A stretch of 64,000 bases of DNA, taken from NCBI RefSeq assembly GCF_001742305.1, contig NZ_MJAT01000033.1, positions 1 to 64,000 on the forward strand, read 5' to 3'. The position numbers and the translations under genes were made by a program. Below, in pieces: positions 44,539 to 54,551 of the stretch. Below the pieces are notes generated by a model. It was not told the DNA's origin. It did not search any database and worked only from the letters and a program-made list of their open reading frames with translations. Source of the stretch: Desulfuribacillus stibiiarsenatis (GTDB lineage Bacteria > Bacillota > Bacilli > Desulfuribacillales > Desulfuribacillaceae). Positions within the stretch are counted from its first letter, which is position 1. Each line of letters opens with the position of its first letter.

Positions 44539-45177
44539 TTATAGTACTTCTGATAAAACGGCACTGACGTCCTTAAGTCGTGCTAGTGCTTCTTTGATTT
44601 TCCAGCTGGACCTGTCACGTGGTCCAATGGCATTGGAGATAGATCGAATCTCAACAACTGGAATTCTTAATTGGTTTGCTGAATACGCTACGCCATAACC
44701 CTCCATCGCCTCGGCAACAGCGTTAGGGAACCTTTTTAATAATTCTTCAGTTGTCTCAGCAGTACCTGTCACCGTAGACAGGGTTAATACAGTTCCGTGG
44801 TAAGTAGGAATCCCATGGCTTTGCAATGCAGTTAGGATACGTCGACCTAATGTTAAGTCACAGGTAATTTCCGATTTTCCTAATTGCAGTTGCTCAAGAT
44901 TCCGAAATCCTTCAGCCGTCTCAGCCCCTAAATCGGCTGCAATTATTGTATCTGCGACCACTACCGAACAAACTTCAGCTTTTCCGACAAAACCGCCACC
45001 AATACCAAGATTTAGAACTAAGTCATACGATTTCCCTGTTAGCGCCTTCATCGTATTTGCTGCCGATGCGACCGGACCTACTCCTGCAGCAATAACCGTA
45101 AACCTAGTATCACCATCTAGTCCATTGATAATTGCCTGTTTCTCAGGTTCTACAGAGGTGACAATCAATATCTGCAA
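44539..45177 (-). CDS. mqnB: Futalosine hydrolase
   Basis: Nucleosidase of 212 residues that removes hypoxanthine from futalosine in menaquinone biosynthesis. The phosphorylase fold shows ILIVTSVEPEKQAI, LVLNLGIGGGF and VAEAMEGYGVAYSANQL, with the catalytic SNxxGPRDR (ISNAIGPRDRSSW) near 190. TTG start after AGGGGG. Pairs with mqnD downstream. Confidence 0.93.
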   Translation of the reverse strand: MQILIVTSVEPEKQAIINGLDGDTRFTVIAAGVGPVASAANTMKALTGKSYDLVLNLGIGGGFVGKAEVCSVVVADTIIAADLGAETAEGFRNLEQLQLGKSEITCDLTLGRRILTALQSHGIPTYHGTVLTLSTVTGTAETTEELLKRFPNAVAEAMEGYGVAYSANQLRIPVVEIRSISNAIGPRDRSSWKIKEALARLKDVSAVLSEVL

Positions 45178-45242
45178 AATCAGTTCCCCCTATTGTTTCA
45201 CTTATGATAACTTGTCCATATTATACATATAATAAACTTTCT

Positions 45243-46349
45243 CTAGCCAAAGCTAACACCTACAGCTTCTGCTGCACGAACAAGTTCTCCATGTGGATCT
45301 ACTTGTTTCAATTGGCTTATTGCGGAATCTAAGGTAACTTCTTGAACCTCTGCTCCTTTAAGGGCAACCATGTGACCATATTTGCCATCTACTAATAATT
45401 CAACAGCTTTCACGCCAAAACGCGTTCCTAAGATTCGATCATATGCCGTTGGGGATCCCCCACGCTGTAAGTGACCTAGTACCGTCACTCTTGTCTCCAT
45501 CCCTGTACAACGCTCAATATCTTCTCCTATACGATTCCCTATACCACCTAAACGAACTGGATCATGGCTTTCATGCACCATGCGCTGGACGACCATTTCG
45601 CCACTTTCTAATTTCGCTCCTTCAGCAACCACAACAATACTGAACTTCTTGCCCATATTCGATCTTTCTTGAATCTTGGCGCAGATCCGTTCGATGGTAA
45701 ACGGTTTCTCTGGTAGCAAGATTACATCCGCACCACCTGCAATACCTGCATGCAGCGCAATCCAACCCGCATATCGTCCCATCACCTCTAGAATCATCAC
45801 ACGGTGGTGTGACTCTGCTGTCGTATGTAGCTTATCAATAGCTTCCGACGCAGTAGTTAAAGCCGTATCAAACCCAAACGTCACATCCGTTGCAGATAGG
45901 TCATTGTCAATTGTCTTTGGTATACCTACGACAGGGATTCCTTTTTTATAAAACTCGTATGCAATTGCTAGACTACCGTCTCCCCCAATAATTGCGAGTG
46001 CATCAATACCTAGGTCTTTTAAGTTCTCAATGGCTTGGTCGGATACATCTTGAAATGTTTTCTCACCGTTAATTTCTACGGCATAGCGGAATGGATTATC
46101 TCGATTAGTAGTCCCCAAGATTGTCCCACCTCGTGGAAGAATACCGGACACATTAGCCTCCGTCAGTTCTCTATAATCTTTATGAATAATTCCTGAGAAT
46201 CCATTGATAAAGCCCACAACTTCCAGACCATATTGGCGAATTGCACTTTTCACAACTGCTCGAATTACAGCATTTAGTCCCGGTGCATCACCACCGCCTG
46301 TGAGTACTCCAATTTTTTTAATGTTCGAATTTATTTTATTTAGACTCAT
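45243..46349 (-). CDS. pfkA: 6-phosphofructokinase, mixed ATP/PPi-group sequence
   Basis: Enzyme of 368 residues phosphorylating fructose 6-phosphate. Start at 46349 after GGAGGAG; the gene overlaps the GGDEF-EAL stop by 14 bases. Motifs: GGGDAPGLNAVIR, GGDGS, PKTIDND and MGRYAGWIALHAG. Gly in GGDGS with Lys in PKTIDND is the combination seen in group III (mixed-substrate) kinases, in which Lys favours pyrophosphate use while Gly favours ATP. The phosphate donor therefore cannot be fixed from sequence. Co-transcription with a c-di-GMP enzyme is unusual. Confidence 0.92.
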   Translation of the reverse strand: MSLNKINSNIKKIGVLTGGGDAPGLNAVIRAVVKSAIRQYGLEVVGFINGFSGIIHKDYRELTEANVSGILPRGGTILGTTNRDNPFRYAVEINGEKTFQDVSDQAIENLKDLGIDALAIIGGDGSLAIAYEFYKKGIPVVGIPKTIDNDLSATDVTFGFDTALTTASEAIDKLHTTAESHHRVMILEVMGRYAGWIALHAGIAGGADVILLPEKPFTIERICAKIQERSNMGKKFSIVVVAEGAKLESGEMVVQRMVHESHDPVRLGGIGNRIGEDIERCTGMETRVTVLGHLQRGGSPTAYDRILGTRFGVKAVELLVDGKYGHMVALKGAEVQEVTLDSAISQLKQVDPHGELVRAAEAVGVSFG

Positions 46350-48708
46350 AGTTCGCTCCTCCAATTGTTATCCCATTTTCTAACAGGCGCTCTACCTCTT
46401 CATTAGGCAGTGGTCTACTCATTAAGAAACCTTGTCCAGCCATACAACCACATTGTCTTAAGAATTCTAACTGTTGTTCTGTTTCTATTCCTTCCGCTAC
46501 GACCTTATATTCCAAGTCCTTCGCTAAAGCAATAATCGACTGAATAATCTTCGTGTCTTTATCACTGTTTTCAATACTCTTAATGAAGCTACGATCAAGC
46601 TTTATTATATGGATTGGTAGCGTTTTTAAATGGTTTAAAGACGAAAAGCCAGTACCGAAATCATCTAGTGCAATTTTGAATCCTATTTGCCTTAGTTTAT
46701 TTAACCGCCTGACTACCAATTCTACGTTCGTCAAAACTGCAGTCTCTGTAATCTCCAATGTAATCGATTGAAAATCTACGTCAAAAAGGCGAACCATCTG
46801 TTCAATTTCATTAAAATTTATATCACTCGTCAAAGTTTTACTGGAAAGGTTAATGGATATAGATAAGTCTGGTCGTCCTGCCTCTTCAAACACTTTCTTT
46901 TGCTGGATAGCATTGATCAATACCCATTTTTCTATCTCAAAGATTTGTCCTGTCTCTTCAGCAACTGGAATAAAATCTGCTGGCGATATGAATCCTTTTT
47001 CTGGGTGTTTCCAACGTATCAATGCTTCAAAGCCTTCCACTACTCCATCGGAAAGATTTACTTGTGGTTGATAATATAGCTCAAATTGCTCATTCACAAT
47101 GGCACTTTGAATGTTTTTCGCCATTTGTATATTCTCGTTATTATCTACTAAGATATCTTCTGTATAGAAAATAAATTTGTTCTTTCCTTCCTTTTTCGCT
47201 CTATACATGGCTATATCAGCATTCTTAAACAGTGTGGCACAATCTCTTCCATGCTTAGGGAAAGTTACAATGCCTATACTACAGGAAATAAAGAATTCAT
47301 AGTGATTGAATTCCCATATATGTTGAATGCCTTTCACGAATTGATTGATTTCCAGTCTTATTTCTTCTTCATCACTAAGGTCTTTAAATAAAAGGACAAA
47401 CTCATCCCCACCTTGGCGTGCAATTAGGCAGTTTGATTTCACTGATTTTTTGAAAATATTCGCCATATAAATGAGGAATTGATCTCCCGCTTGATGCCCC
47501 AATGAATCGTTGATAAATTTAAAATTATCAATGTCTAAATACGCAATTGTAAAAGGTGTATTGGCATTAACCAGCTTTTCAATTTTCGATTCAATCATCT
47601 TGCGGTTTGGTAATCCAGTCAACGAATCAAAGTACACCATTTTATGTATTCTCGTGTCTTTTTCTTTAAGCTTTAATAACATATCGTTAAATTGTTTAAT
47701 AATATTCTCAAACTCACGATACCCTGAGTATTCTACGAGAGATATTTTATTATCGAGTATTAATTCTCCAAATTTATCATGGATTCGATGTACTGGCTCC
47801 AAAATTTTTCTGGTGCTTATGATAGTCAATAAGACAATGATTAGCATAGCAATACTAAACACAACAACTATAGCATTACGAATATCTGTTGATAATTGCT
47901 TTACCGTATCCCCTGAATGTGCCACTACAAGTAGCCAATTCGTCTTTGGTACATTGTTTATGTAGATATGGGAAGGAATCCCCAAATAATCGTGCGCAAC
48001 AAATTTTTGTCCATTACGATAATAATTTAATAACGTTGAATAATCTGGGTGATAGGCCCTTTGTTCTGTAAGCAGTATATTATTATCGGTAATATAAATA
48101 CCTTTATCATCAAGTATAGAAATATTTAACTGTTCGTTATCAAGTTGACTACCAATTAAATTAATATTCGACAAATCTAAATATCCAACGAGATATCGAT
48201 TATCCTCCAAATCAATCACATGCGCGAGGGTCACTTTTTTACTATAAAGAGAAGTGATGGTAGAAGTCCACCCCTCTCTTTTAGGACCCGTCGAATCGCT
48301 AACTAACAATTTCTCATTAATATCTTTGCTACGATCTAGCCCAATAAAAATTTCGTTATAAGGGCTGACATGATTAACCTTAAAGGAATCATCAAGGATT
48401 TCAAAAGCTTCGAATAAAAATTGATTCTTGTGAATTTGATTTAGCATAAATTGTAAGTTCTGATCATCATTAGTATTCGATTCTATAATTGAATTTTTTA
48501 CATAATACAGGAATTCTGATGATTGCGTAAAATACTCACCAGTATGATGCTCCACTACCTCCGCTACAGATTCAATGCTGTTTTCTATGCCTGAGTGCAA
48601 ATAAGTAACTGCTATCTGGTTCACCGCAACTCCAATGATAAATAGGATAACGGATGTTATTATGATATAGTATGCTAATAAAGATTGTCGAAGAGAAAAA
48701 TTCCACAT
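46336..48708 (-). CDS. Membrane GGDEF-EAL c-di-GMP enzyme with Cache sensor
   Basis: Protein of 790 residues. Two helices (about 12-34 and 280-302) enclose a Cache-type extracellular domain, followed by a HAMP-like linker (RIHDKFGELI). The GGDEF domain has an intact RQGGDEFVLLF (about 430), and the EAL domain has intact FEALIRWKHP (about 560), DDFGTGFSSLNHLK and KLDRSFI. Both cyclase and phosphodiesterase activities are possible on sequence grounds. It lies 23 bases after a periplasmic binding protein gene and overlaps pfkA, so its output may be tied to an extracellular solute. Confidence 0.9.
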   Translation of the reverse strand: MWNFSLRQSLLAYYIIITSVILFIIGVAVNQIAVTYLHSGIENSIESVAEVVEHHTGEYFTQSSEFLYYVKNSIIESNTNDDQNLQFMLNQIHKNQFLFEAFEILDDSFKVNHVSPYNEIFIGLDRSKDINEKLLVSDSTGPKREGWTSTITSLYSKKVTLAHVIDLEDNRYLVGYLDLSNINLIGSQLDNEQLNISILDDKGIYITDNNILLTEQRAYHPDYSTLLNYYRNGQKFVAHDYLGIPSHIYINNVPKTNWLLVVAHSGDTVKQLSTDIRNAIVVVFSIAMLIIVLLTIISTRKILEPVHRIHDKFGELILDNKISLVEYSGYREFENIIKQFNDMLLKLKEKDTRIHKMVYFDSLTGLPNRKMIESKIEKLVNANTPFTIAYLDIDNFKFINDSLGHQAGDQFLIYMANIFKKSVKSNCLIARQGGDEFVLLFKDLSDEEEIRLEINQFVKGIQHIWEFNHYEFFISCSIGIVTFPKHGRDCATLFKNADIAMYRAKKEGKNKFIFYTEDILVDNNENIQMAKNIQSAIVNEQFELYYQPQVNLSDGVVEGFEALIRWKHPEKGFISPADFIPVAEETGQIFEIEKWVLINAIQQKKVFEEAGRPDLSISINLSSKTLTSDINFNEIEQMVRLFDVDFQSITLEITETAVLTNVELVVRRLNKLRQIGFKIALDDFGTGFSSLNHLKTLPIHIIKLDRSFIKSIENSDKDTKIIQSIIALAKDLEYKVVAEGIETEQQLEFLRQCGCMAGQGFLMSRPLPNEEVERLLENGITIGGANYESK

Positions 48709-48731
48709 AGGTACGCCCCGTTTTCAATAGT

Positions 48732-49862
48732 TTATGGTAACGATACTGTTTCCCCATCTTTGATATGAATCATGAATATTTCTCTAGAAGCAACCCCTAA
48801 CGCATGCATTTCATAATCGCTGTTTATCCCTTTAAATGCTTTTATCGACAGTATCGCTTGTTTAACTTCTGCAGGATCCGTTGATTCTGCGTGAGCGATT
48901 GCTTCTGCTAGCAGTCTCACGGCATCATATGTATAAACAGCCGCAAAATTAGGTTCCATTTGGTATTTCTCATAATATTTATTCTTAAAATCTATATATT
49001 TCGAATAGGTACTGTTGGGGTCAATTGCATATACACCATATACATTCTCCATACTCTCACCATAACCATGAATAACCTCTGACGCCATACCCCACATTGT
49101 TGTATGTATCGTTATATTGGGGGTGACTTTTTTTACTTGATTCGTAGTTATAATTAAATCTGAGACGCTTTGAATCAAGATTATATTGGTAGGATTGTCT
49201 TGTAGTAGATCGCTAATAATCTGAGGAATTTCCGTAATAGATTGGAAGGACTGAACCGATAGAATCTCTATGTTTTTCTCTTTTAATAGAGTAGCACATT
49301 TTTCATAGATACTTTGCGCAAAGAATGGGTTGTTCTGGTCGTAGAGCACAACAATTCTTGGTGTTGGATTCGTAGATACAATGTGTTGAACAATCAAATC
49401 TCCCTGTTCTGATGCCGGAACATTGATAGACATGAAATTATCATCATGATAAAGGTATCCGTCATGACTAATAGTAGGAGATATCAATAACGCATTCTCC
49501 TTATTTATAAGAGGGATTACATCCGTTGCTGAATTCGAAGTAATGTGTCCAAGTAGTAAGTTAATTCCTTGAGCAAGGAGAGATTTTGTATGATCTAGTG
49601 CAACGCCAGCCTTCCCTTGGTCATCTAAGAGCGTTACTTCAAAGTTTCTACCGTTAACCCCACCCGCAAGATTTATCTCCTCCACTGCTAATAGCAGCCC
49701 GTTACGACTGGCAAAACCCAAATTAGAAGATTCTCCCGTCAATGCAGTAGTAAGCCCGATTCTAATAGACGATGTATTGGTTTGAAATTTCAAAAAAACG
49801 GAGAAAGCACTAGCAATTATAACGATTAAAAGAACGTATAAAATGATTTTATATTTCCCCAT
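48732..49862 (-). CDS. Leu/Ile/Val-type periplasmic binding protein, possibly sensory
   Basis: Protein of 376 residues starting at 49862 after GGAAAGG. A signal anchor (YKIILYVLLIVIIASAFSVFL) without lipobox Cys is followed by a type 1 binding fold: IRIGLTTALTGESSNLG, GVNGRNFEVTLLDDQGKAGVA, and AAVYTYDAVRLLAEAIAHA. The usual partners livHMGF are absent. Instead it heads an operon with a membrane GGDEF-EAL protein and pfkA, so it may present ligand to that sensor rather than to a transporter. The ligand is unknown. Confidence 0.85.
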   Translation of the reverse strand: MGKYKIILYVLLIVIIASAFSVFLKFQTNTSSIRIGLTTALTGESSNLGFASRNGLLLAVEEINLAGGVNGRNFEVTLLDDQGKAGVALDHTKSLLAQGINLLLGHITSNSATDVIPLINKENALLISPTISHDGYLYHDDNFMSINVPASEQGDLIVQHIVSTNPTPRIVVLYDQNNPFFAQSIYEKCATLLKEKNIEILSVQSFQSITEIPQIISDLLQDNPTNIILIQSVSDLIITTNQVKKVTPNITIHTTMWGMASEVIHGYGESMENVYGVYAIDPNSTYSKYIDFKNKYYEKYQMEPNFAAVYTYDAVRLLAEAIAHAESTDPAEVKQAILSIKAFKGINSDYEMHALGVASREIFMIHIKDGETVSLP

Positions 49863-49968
49863 TGTTAATGTTCCTTTCCGCTCTATTATTGATAAGGCCA
49901 TTCTATCATAATATAGATAGTAATACTAATTATTACTAGATGATAACTAGTGAACAACCTATAAAAAA

Positions 49969-49996
49969 CCCTATCAAATGGTTCCATTTGATAGGG
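49969..49996 (-). terminator. Terminator of glnN
   Basis: CCCTATCAAATGG and CCATTTGATAGGG form a perfect 13-bp stem; the minus strand continues with TTTTTT. It lies 33 bases past the glnN stop. Confidence 0.88.
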
Positions 49997-50028
49997 CGAT
50001 ATTTCTACTATTTTGTTAAATACAAGCT

Positions 50029-52134
50029 TTACACGTTGAAAAGTAATTCACTGTAAGTTGGGAACGGCCATAGAGTTGCGTCTACTTTCGTTTCTACTTC
50101 ATCAGCAACTGCACGAAGTGCGTTCATTGCAGCGAATACTTCATCCTTATATGCTAATGCTTGATTGTATGTGTCACCATGCATATCGGCAGCTTTCGCT
50201 ACTGCAGCTTGTAATGTCGCAATGCTCTTATTCATAGTAGCAAGTAAACTAGACACTACTACCAATAAATCTTCTTGAGCACTTAAATCAGCATTTACCC
50301 CAGTTGACTTAATCGCATTGATAGAATTCGCTAAGCTCGTTGTGAAGTTAATTACTGATGGTACAATTTGGCGACTTGCCATTTCAATCATAGTAAGCGC
50401 TTCGATGTTAATTTGCTTAATGTATTGCTCAAGTAGAATTTCATATCTTGATTCAAGTTCTACTTTACTTAATACCTTATGCTTTTCGAATACTTCAATT
50501 GCTTTCTCTGTAATTAGAGCAGGAACCGCTTCTACGTTTGAACGAATATTAGATAGTCCGCGCTTTTCAGCTTCTACAACCCATTCATCGGAATATCCGT
50601 TGCCGTTAAAGATAATACGTTCATGCTTATTGACAATACCTCTTAGAATTTCTTCCACTTTCGCATTGAAGTCTGTAGCTTTCTCTAGCTCATCAGCAAT
50701 CTGTGATAGAATTTCAGCTGTAATTGTATTTAATACTACGTTTGGCCCAGCAATAGAAAGAGAAGAAGCAACCATACGGAATTCAAACTTATTACCAGTG
50801 AACGCAAACGGTGAAGTTCTGTTACGGTCCGTATTATCCTTCGGTAAAGCCGGTAATGAAGATACGCCAGCTAATAATTGGCCACCTTGTTTAGAGCTCT
50901 TTAATCCGCCATTCTTCAATTGCTCAAGAATATCTGTTAATTGATCTCCTAAGAAAATTGAAATAATTGCTGGTGGAGCTTCGTTTGCACCCAGACGGTG
51001 ATCATTTCCTGCATTTGATGCAGAGACACGCATTAGATCTTGGTATTCGTCTACAGCTTTAATTACAGCACATAAGAATACTAAGAATTGAATATTTTCA
51101 TGAGGGTTTGTTCCTGGCTCTAACAGGTTCTGCCCTTCGTCTGTGCTTAACGACCAGTTATTGTGCTTTCCTGAACCGTTAACACCAGCAAACGGTTTCT
51201 CATGAAGTAAGCACGTTAACCCGTGACGATTTGCAATCTTTTGAAGCATTTCCATTACTAATTGGTTGTGGTCAGTTGCTACGTTTGTTGTTCCAAAGAT
51301 AGGAGCTAGCTCATGTTGTGCTGGAGCTACTTCATTATGCTTCGTCTTAGCAGTAACACCTAGTTTCCAAAGCTCTTTGTCTAATTCTTTCATGAACCCA
51401 GCGATGCGCTCTTTGATTGTACCGAAATAATGATCTTCTAATTCCTGACCTTTAGCAGGCATAGCACCAAATAATGTGCGTCCCGTTAAAACTAAATCTT
51501 TACGTTGCTTGAATAAGTTCCTATCAACTAAGAAATATTCCTGCTCAGGTCCCACCGTAGTAATTACCTTTGAAGCCGAGCTGCCAAAAGTCTTAAGTAC
51601 GCGCAGCGCTTGCTTATTAATAGCTTCCATTGATCTTAGAAGCGGAGTCTTCTTATCTAATGCTTCCCCAGTATAAGAAACGAAAGCAGTTGGAATACAT
51701 AATGTTACACCAGCCGTATCTTCTTTTAAGAATGCAGGCGATGTGCAATCCCACGCTGTATATCCTCTTGCTTCAAAAGTTGCACGTAAACCACCAGAAG
51801 GGAATGAAGATGCATCCGGTTCACCTTTAATCAATTCTTTTCCAGAAAACTCAACAATTGCAGTGCCATCAGCCTTTGGAGAAAGGAATGAATCATGCTT
51901 TTCAGCAGTAATACCTGTCATCGGTTGGAACCAATGCGTGTAGTGAGTTGCCCCTTTTTCTACTGCCCAATCTTTCATAGCATTCGCTACAACGTCCGCT
52001 ACTGTCTCCTCAAGAGGAAGGCCTTCGTTAATAGTCTTCTTTAAAGCCTTGAATACATTTTTTGGTAATCTTTCTTTCATCACAGCTTCATTAAACACGT
52101 TAGACCCGAATTGCTCAATTGGATTTGCACACAT
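50029..52134 (-). CDS. glnN: Glutamine synthetase type III
   Basis: Enzyme of about 701 residues making glutamine from glutamate and ammonia. The start at 52134 has GGAGAG nearby; an ATG 27 bases upstream lacks one. Type III marks are clear: long length, [16 protein letters not shown] near 82, [48 protein letters not shown], and a C-terminal helical part. It stands alone. A GlnR/TnrA-like site upstream suggests nitrogen control. Confidence 0.96.
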   Translation of the reverse strand: MCANPIEQFGSNVFNEAVMKERLPKNVFKALKKTINEGLPLEETVADVVANAMKDWAVEKGATHYTHWFQPMTGITAEKHDSFLSPKADGTAIVEFSGKELIKGEPDASSFPSGGLRATFEARGYTAWDCTSPAFLKEDTAGVTLCIPTAFVSYTGEALDKKTPLLRSMEAINKQALRVLKTFGSSASKVITTVGPEQEYFLVDRNLFKQRKDLVLTGRTLFGAMPAKGQELEDHYFGTIKERIAGFMKELDKELWKLGVTAKTKHNEVAPAQHELAPIFGTTNVATDHNQLVMEMLQKIANRHGLTCLLHEKPFAGVNGSGKHNNWSLSTDEGQNLLEPGTNPHENIQFLVFLCAVIKAVDEYQDLMRVSASNAGNDHRLGANEAPPAIISIFLGDQLTDILEQLKNGGLKSSKQGGQLLAGVSSLPALPKDNTDRNRTSPFAFTGNKFEFRMVASSLSIAGPNVVLNTITAEILSQIADELEKATDFNAKVEEILRGIVNKHERIIFNGNGYSDEWVVEAEKRGLSNIRSNVEAVPALITEKAIEVFEKHKVLSKVELESRYEILLEQYIKQINIEALTMIEMASRQIVPSVINFTTSLANSINAIKSTGVNADLSAQEDLLVVVSSLLATMNKSIATLQAAVAKAADMHGDTYNQALAYKDEVFAAMNALRAVADEVETKVDATLWPFPTYSELLFNV

Positions 52135-52203
52135 TTTTCTTCTCTCCTTTATACTTTTCATACTCTTATTGGTAGTGTAATATTATGCTTGAATTAATAT
52201 ATA

Positions 52204-52220
52204 TGTTAATTTATTTAACG
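52204..52220 (-). promoter_or_regulatory. Possible GlnR/TnrA site upstream of glnN
   Basis: On the minus strand CGTTAAATAAATTAACA differs from the TGTNAN7TNACA consensus only at the first base. It is about 70 bases ahead of the glnN start, where an operator would lie. AT-rich sequence makes chance matches possible. Confidence 0.35.
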
Positions 52221-52278
52221 TCAAATGTAAAGAACATTCCGCAAAATTTTTTTCAAAAAAATACACTAAAAAAATTAC

Positions 52279-52315
52279 GTGGCTTGAATTACTATTTTCA
52301 GTAATTACAAACCAC
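52279..52315 (-). terminator. Terminator of the DUF1624-type gene
   Basis: GTGG, TTG and AATTACT pair with AGTAATT, CAA and CCAC around a 6-base loop, with small bulges. On the minus strand a TTTTTTT tract follows after four bases. It lies 38 bases past the gene's stop. Confidence 0.65.
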
Positions 52316-52352
52316 CTACTACTCCTATTTGTACTCTAATTGAATCGTTCAT

Positions 52353-53078
52353 TTATACCTTGCTCATGATAAACATATTAAAAAGTAAGTCGAAAAATAA
52401 AATCACCCCTATGATAATGGGTTGGTGAACGATATAAATCAACAAGGAATGTTTACTTATTTTTTGAACGAAAGGATTTGAGTAGCTGTAGGAGAACAAA
52501 CTTTTTTTCTTATAATAATATAGTTTATAGCTAATGACGCCACATATATAGACGGAGAGATATGGAAATAAAGGATAAAAATCTACTGAACGAAACCCAG
52601 CATAAGCAATACCTATTGGAAGGAACCAAAATGTGTCTACTAACATTTCACGAAATGCTAAAAACATAACAAAAATCACTATTGCAATTACCGTTAGACC
52701 CCATACATCAAATCTTTTGAGTAACGGAAATAGCACCATGCATGTTCCCAAGAAATGAAGTATGCCATATCTTATATATTCGTCTCCTAAGACAAGATAA
52801 GTGACAACAGTAATGACCATAGCAAATATAAGGATTTTGAGTCCAGTATACACAATATTACGACTCGATAACCCACTGCTAATACCTGATACAAATATAA
52901 ATATTAAAGCGGCTATCTTTCCTTCCCAAAACCAGAACGTTGATGTGTAATCAATTGCAACGTTAACAAATACATTCAAATCATAGACGGTGTGATAAAT
53001 AACCATAAGACATATCGCAAGCGCTCTAAGAACATCTATTTCCCATATTCTGTTTAATTCTCGTTGTAACTGCTCCAT
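52353..53078 (-). CDS. DUF1624 membrane acyltransferase-like protein
   Basis: Membrane protein of 241 residues starting at 53078 after GAGGTG. RIWEIDVLRALAICLMVIYHTVYDLN matches DUF1624/heparan-alpha-glucosaminide N-acetyltransferase-like proteins, with the His in IYHTVYD. Seven or eight helices follow and YIVHQPIIIGVILF ends the last. Its substrate is unknown; some relatives modify surface sugars. Confidence 0.8.
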   Translation of the reverse strand: MEQLQRELNRIWEIDVLRALAICLMVIYHTVYDLNVFVNVAIDYTSTFWFWEGKIAALIFIFVSGISSGLSSRNIVYTGLKILIFAMVITVVTYLVLGDEYIRYGILHFLGTCMVLFPLLKRFDVWGLTVIAIVIFVMFLAFREMLVDTFWFLPIGIAYAGFRSVDFYPLFPYLSVYICGVISYKLYYYKKKSLFSYSYSNPFVQKISKHSLLIYIVHQPIIIGVILFFDLLFNMFIMSKV

Positions 53079-53159
53079 CACACACCTCATCATCGCTATC
53101 AAATGAAATTGCTTATTGTGTATATTTCTGCACATTTGTGAAAATTCCTTCGGTTTACA

Positions 53160-54113
53160 TTAAATTACCAAATCGTTATGTTGAATGTTATCTGTTTCTA
53201 TTTGAATTGTCACATGATCAATTTTGAATCTTTGCTCTATGGTATGTATCGCTTTTTGAAGAATATCTTGGCAATCTAAACCTACTTGAATTCTAATATG
53301 ACAGCTTAGTGCTGGGAACCCGGAAGTAATCGTCCATACATGTAGGTCATGTACATCTAACACCCCATCAATATACTCTAATGCTTCAACGATCTCAGTA
53401 TGTGAGATATTAGATGGTGCACTCTCCATTAAAATGTTCACTGAATGTACAATGATAGACCAGGCACTTTTGATGATTAAAAGGGCTACAACTACCGAAA
53501 TGATAGGATCTGCAAGATACCACGAAAATGCAATCATTAAAAATCCGGCTATGATAGCACCTACTGAACCAAGGGCATCACCTAAAATATGCAAATAAGC
53601 ACTTCGCATATTGATATTATGCTTCACATCACCTTTTCTCATAAGTACCCAAGCACTGAGTAAATTTGCAAGTAATCCAATAAAAGCAATCAGCATCATC
53701 ACACCGCCAGCAACTGTAGGCGGTTCAAGAATCCTTTGATAAGCTTCATGGATAATAAATCCAGCTATGACAAATAAAGTTATGCCATTAAACAGTGCAG
53801 CTAATATTTCAAAACGGTAAAACCCATAGGTTTTATTCGGCGTTGCTGGTCTTGAGGCAAACCAAATGGCAACAAAACTAAGTAGTAGAGCACTTGAATC
53901 ACTAAGCATGTGACCTGCATCTGATAATAGTGCTAGGCTATTCGTGTATAACCCTCCGAAAAACTCTAAAAACATAATACTTGCTGTGATGATGATTGCT
54001 ATAATAAGTCCTTTTTTATTCCCTTCTCTTACATCATGAAAGTGGTGATGCCCATGTCCACATTGGTGTTGATCTTGATGTTCTTGATGGTTGTGATGAT
54101 CATGATTCCCCAT
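53160..54113 (-). CDS. czcD: Cation diffusion facilitator, zinc/cobalt exporter
   Basis: Exporter of 317 residues: a His-rich cytoplasmic N-terminus (HDHHNHQEHQDQHQCGHGHHHFH), six helices, HMLSDSSALLLSF in helix 2 and HILGDALGSVGAI in helix 5 with the metal-binding His/Asp pairs, and a C-terminal ferredoxin-like domain (VLDVHDLHVWTITSG). Zn2+ is the usual substrate, with Co2+ or Cd2+ possible. It follows the ArsR-type regulator by 16 bases, which presumably controls it. Confidence 0.94.
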   Translation of the reverse strand: MGNHDHHNHQEHQDQHQCGHGHHHFHDVREGNKKGLIIAIIITASIMFLEFFGGLYTNSLALLSDAGHMLSDSSALLLSFVAIWFASRPATPNKTYGFYRFEILAALFNGITLFVIAGFIIHEAYQRILEPPTVAGGVMMLIAFIGLLANLLSAWVLMRKGDVKHNINMRSAYLHILGDALGSVGAIIAGFLMIAFSWYLADPIISVVVALLIIKSAWSIIVHSVNILMESAPSNISHTEIVEALEYIDGVLDVHDLHVWTITSGFPALSCHIRIQVGLDCQDILQKAIHTIEQRFKIDHVTIQIETDNIQHNDLVI

Positions 54114-54129
54114 ATATCAATTCTCTCCC

Positions 54130-54438
54130 TTACGAATGTTCGACGTGCGTAATAACTTGATTCAAAATCTCAATTACGTGCTCATCATCATAGGTGTAAT
54201 ATAAAGTGTTCCCAGCGCGCGTAAACTTCACGAGCTTTTGTTTTCTTAGTAAGCTCAATTGATGCGATACTGCTGATTGACTAAGACGTAAAACCTCAGC
54301 TATGTGATTGACAGAGCACTCCTCTTGTGAAAGCAAGTACATAATTCTGAGTCTTGTTGGATCTGCTAGCGCCTTAAAAATCAAAGATGCTTTTTCAATT
54401 GTTCTTCCTTCCAGGAACGAATGTTCACTTTCTTTCAC
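54130..54438 (-). CDS. ArsR/SmtB-family metal-sensing repressor
   Basis: Winged-helix protein of 102 residues: LIFKALADPTRLRIMYLLSQEECSVNHIAEVL and LSQSAVSHQLSLLRKQKLV (recognition helix). The C-terminal helix has D, H and E/H residues (DDEHVIEILNQVITHVEHS), matching the alpha-5 zinc site of CzrA/SmtB; there is no alpha-3 Cys pair. It should release DNA on binding zinc and derepress the exporter. Confidence 0.92.
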   Translation of the reverse strand: MKESEHSFLEGRTIEKASLIFKALADPTRLRIMYLLSQEECSVNHIAEVLRLSQSAVSHQLSLLRKQKLVKFTRAGNTLYYTYDDEHVIEILNQVITHVEHS

Positions 54439-54531
54439 TCACTAACTCCCTCCTTGCATCTAAACTTCATATCCATTCATTAAATATTTCATTTCTACTA
54501 GACCTGTTTGCATTGCTCTCCAAACACACCT

Positions 54532-54551
54532 ATATGACTATATGTTCATAT
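54532..54551 (-). promoter_or_regulatory. SmtB/CzrA-type operator
   Basis: ATATGA and TCATAT halves with an 8-base centre match the ATATGAACA-type inverted repeat bound by zinc-sensing ArsR proteins. It is about 95 bases before the repressor start, near promoter-like sequence. A second partial copy (TAGGCATATATAGAC) follows. Confidence 0.6.
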
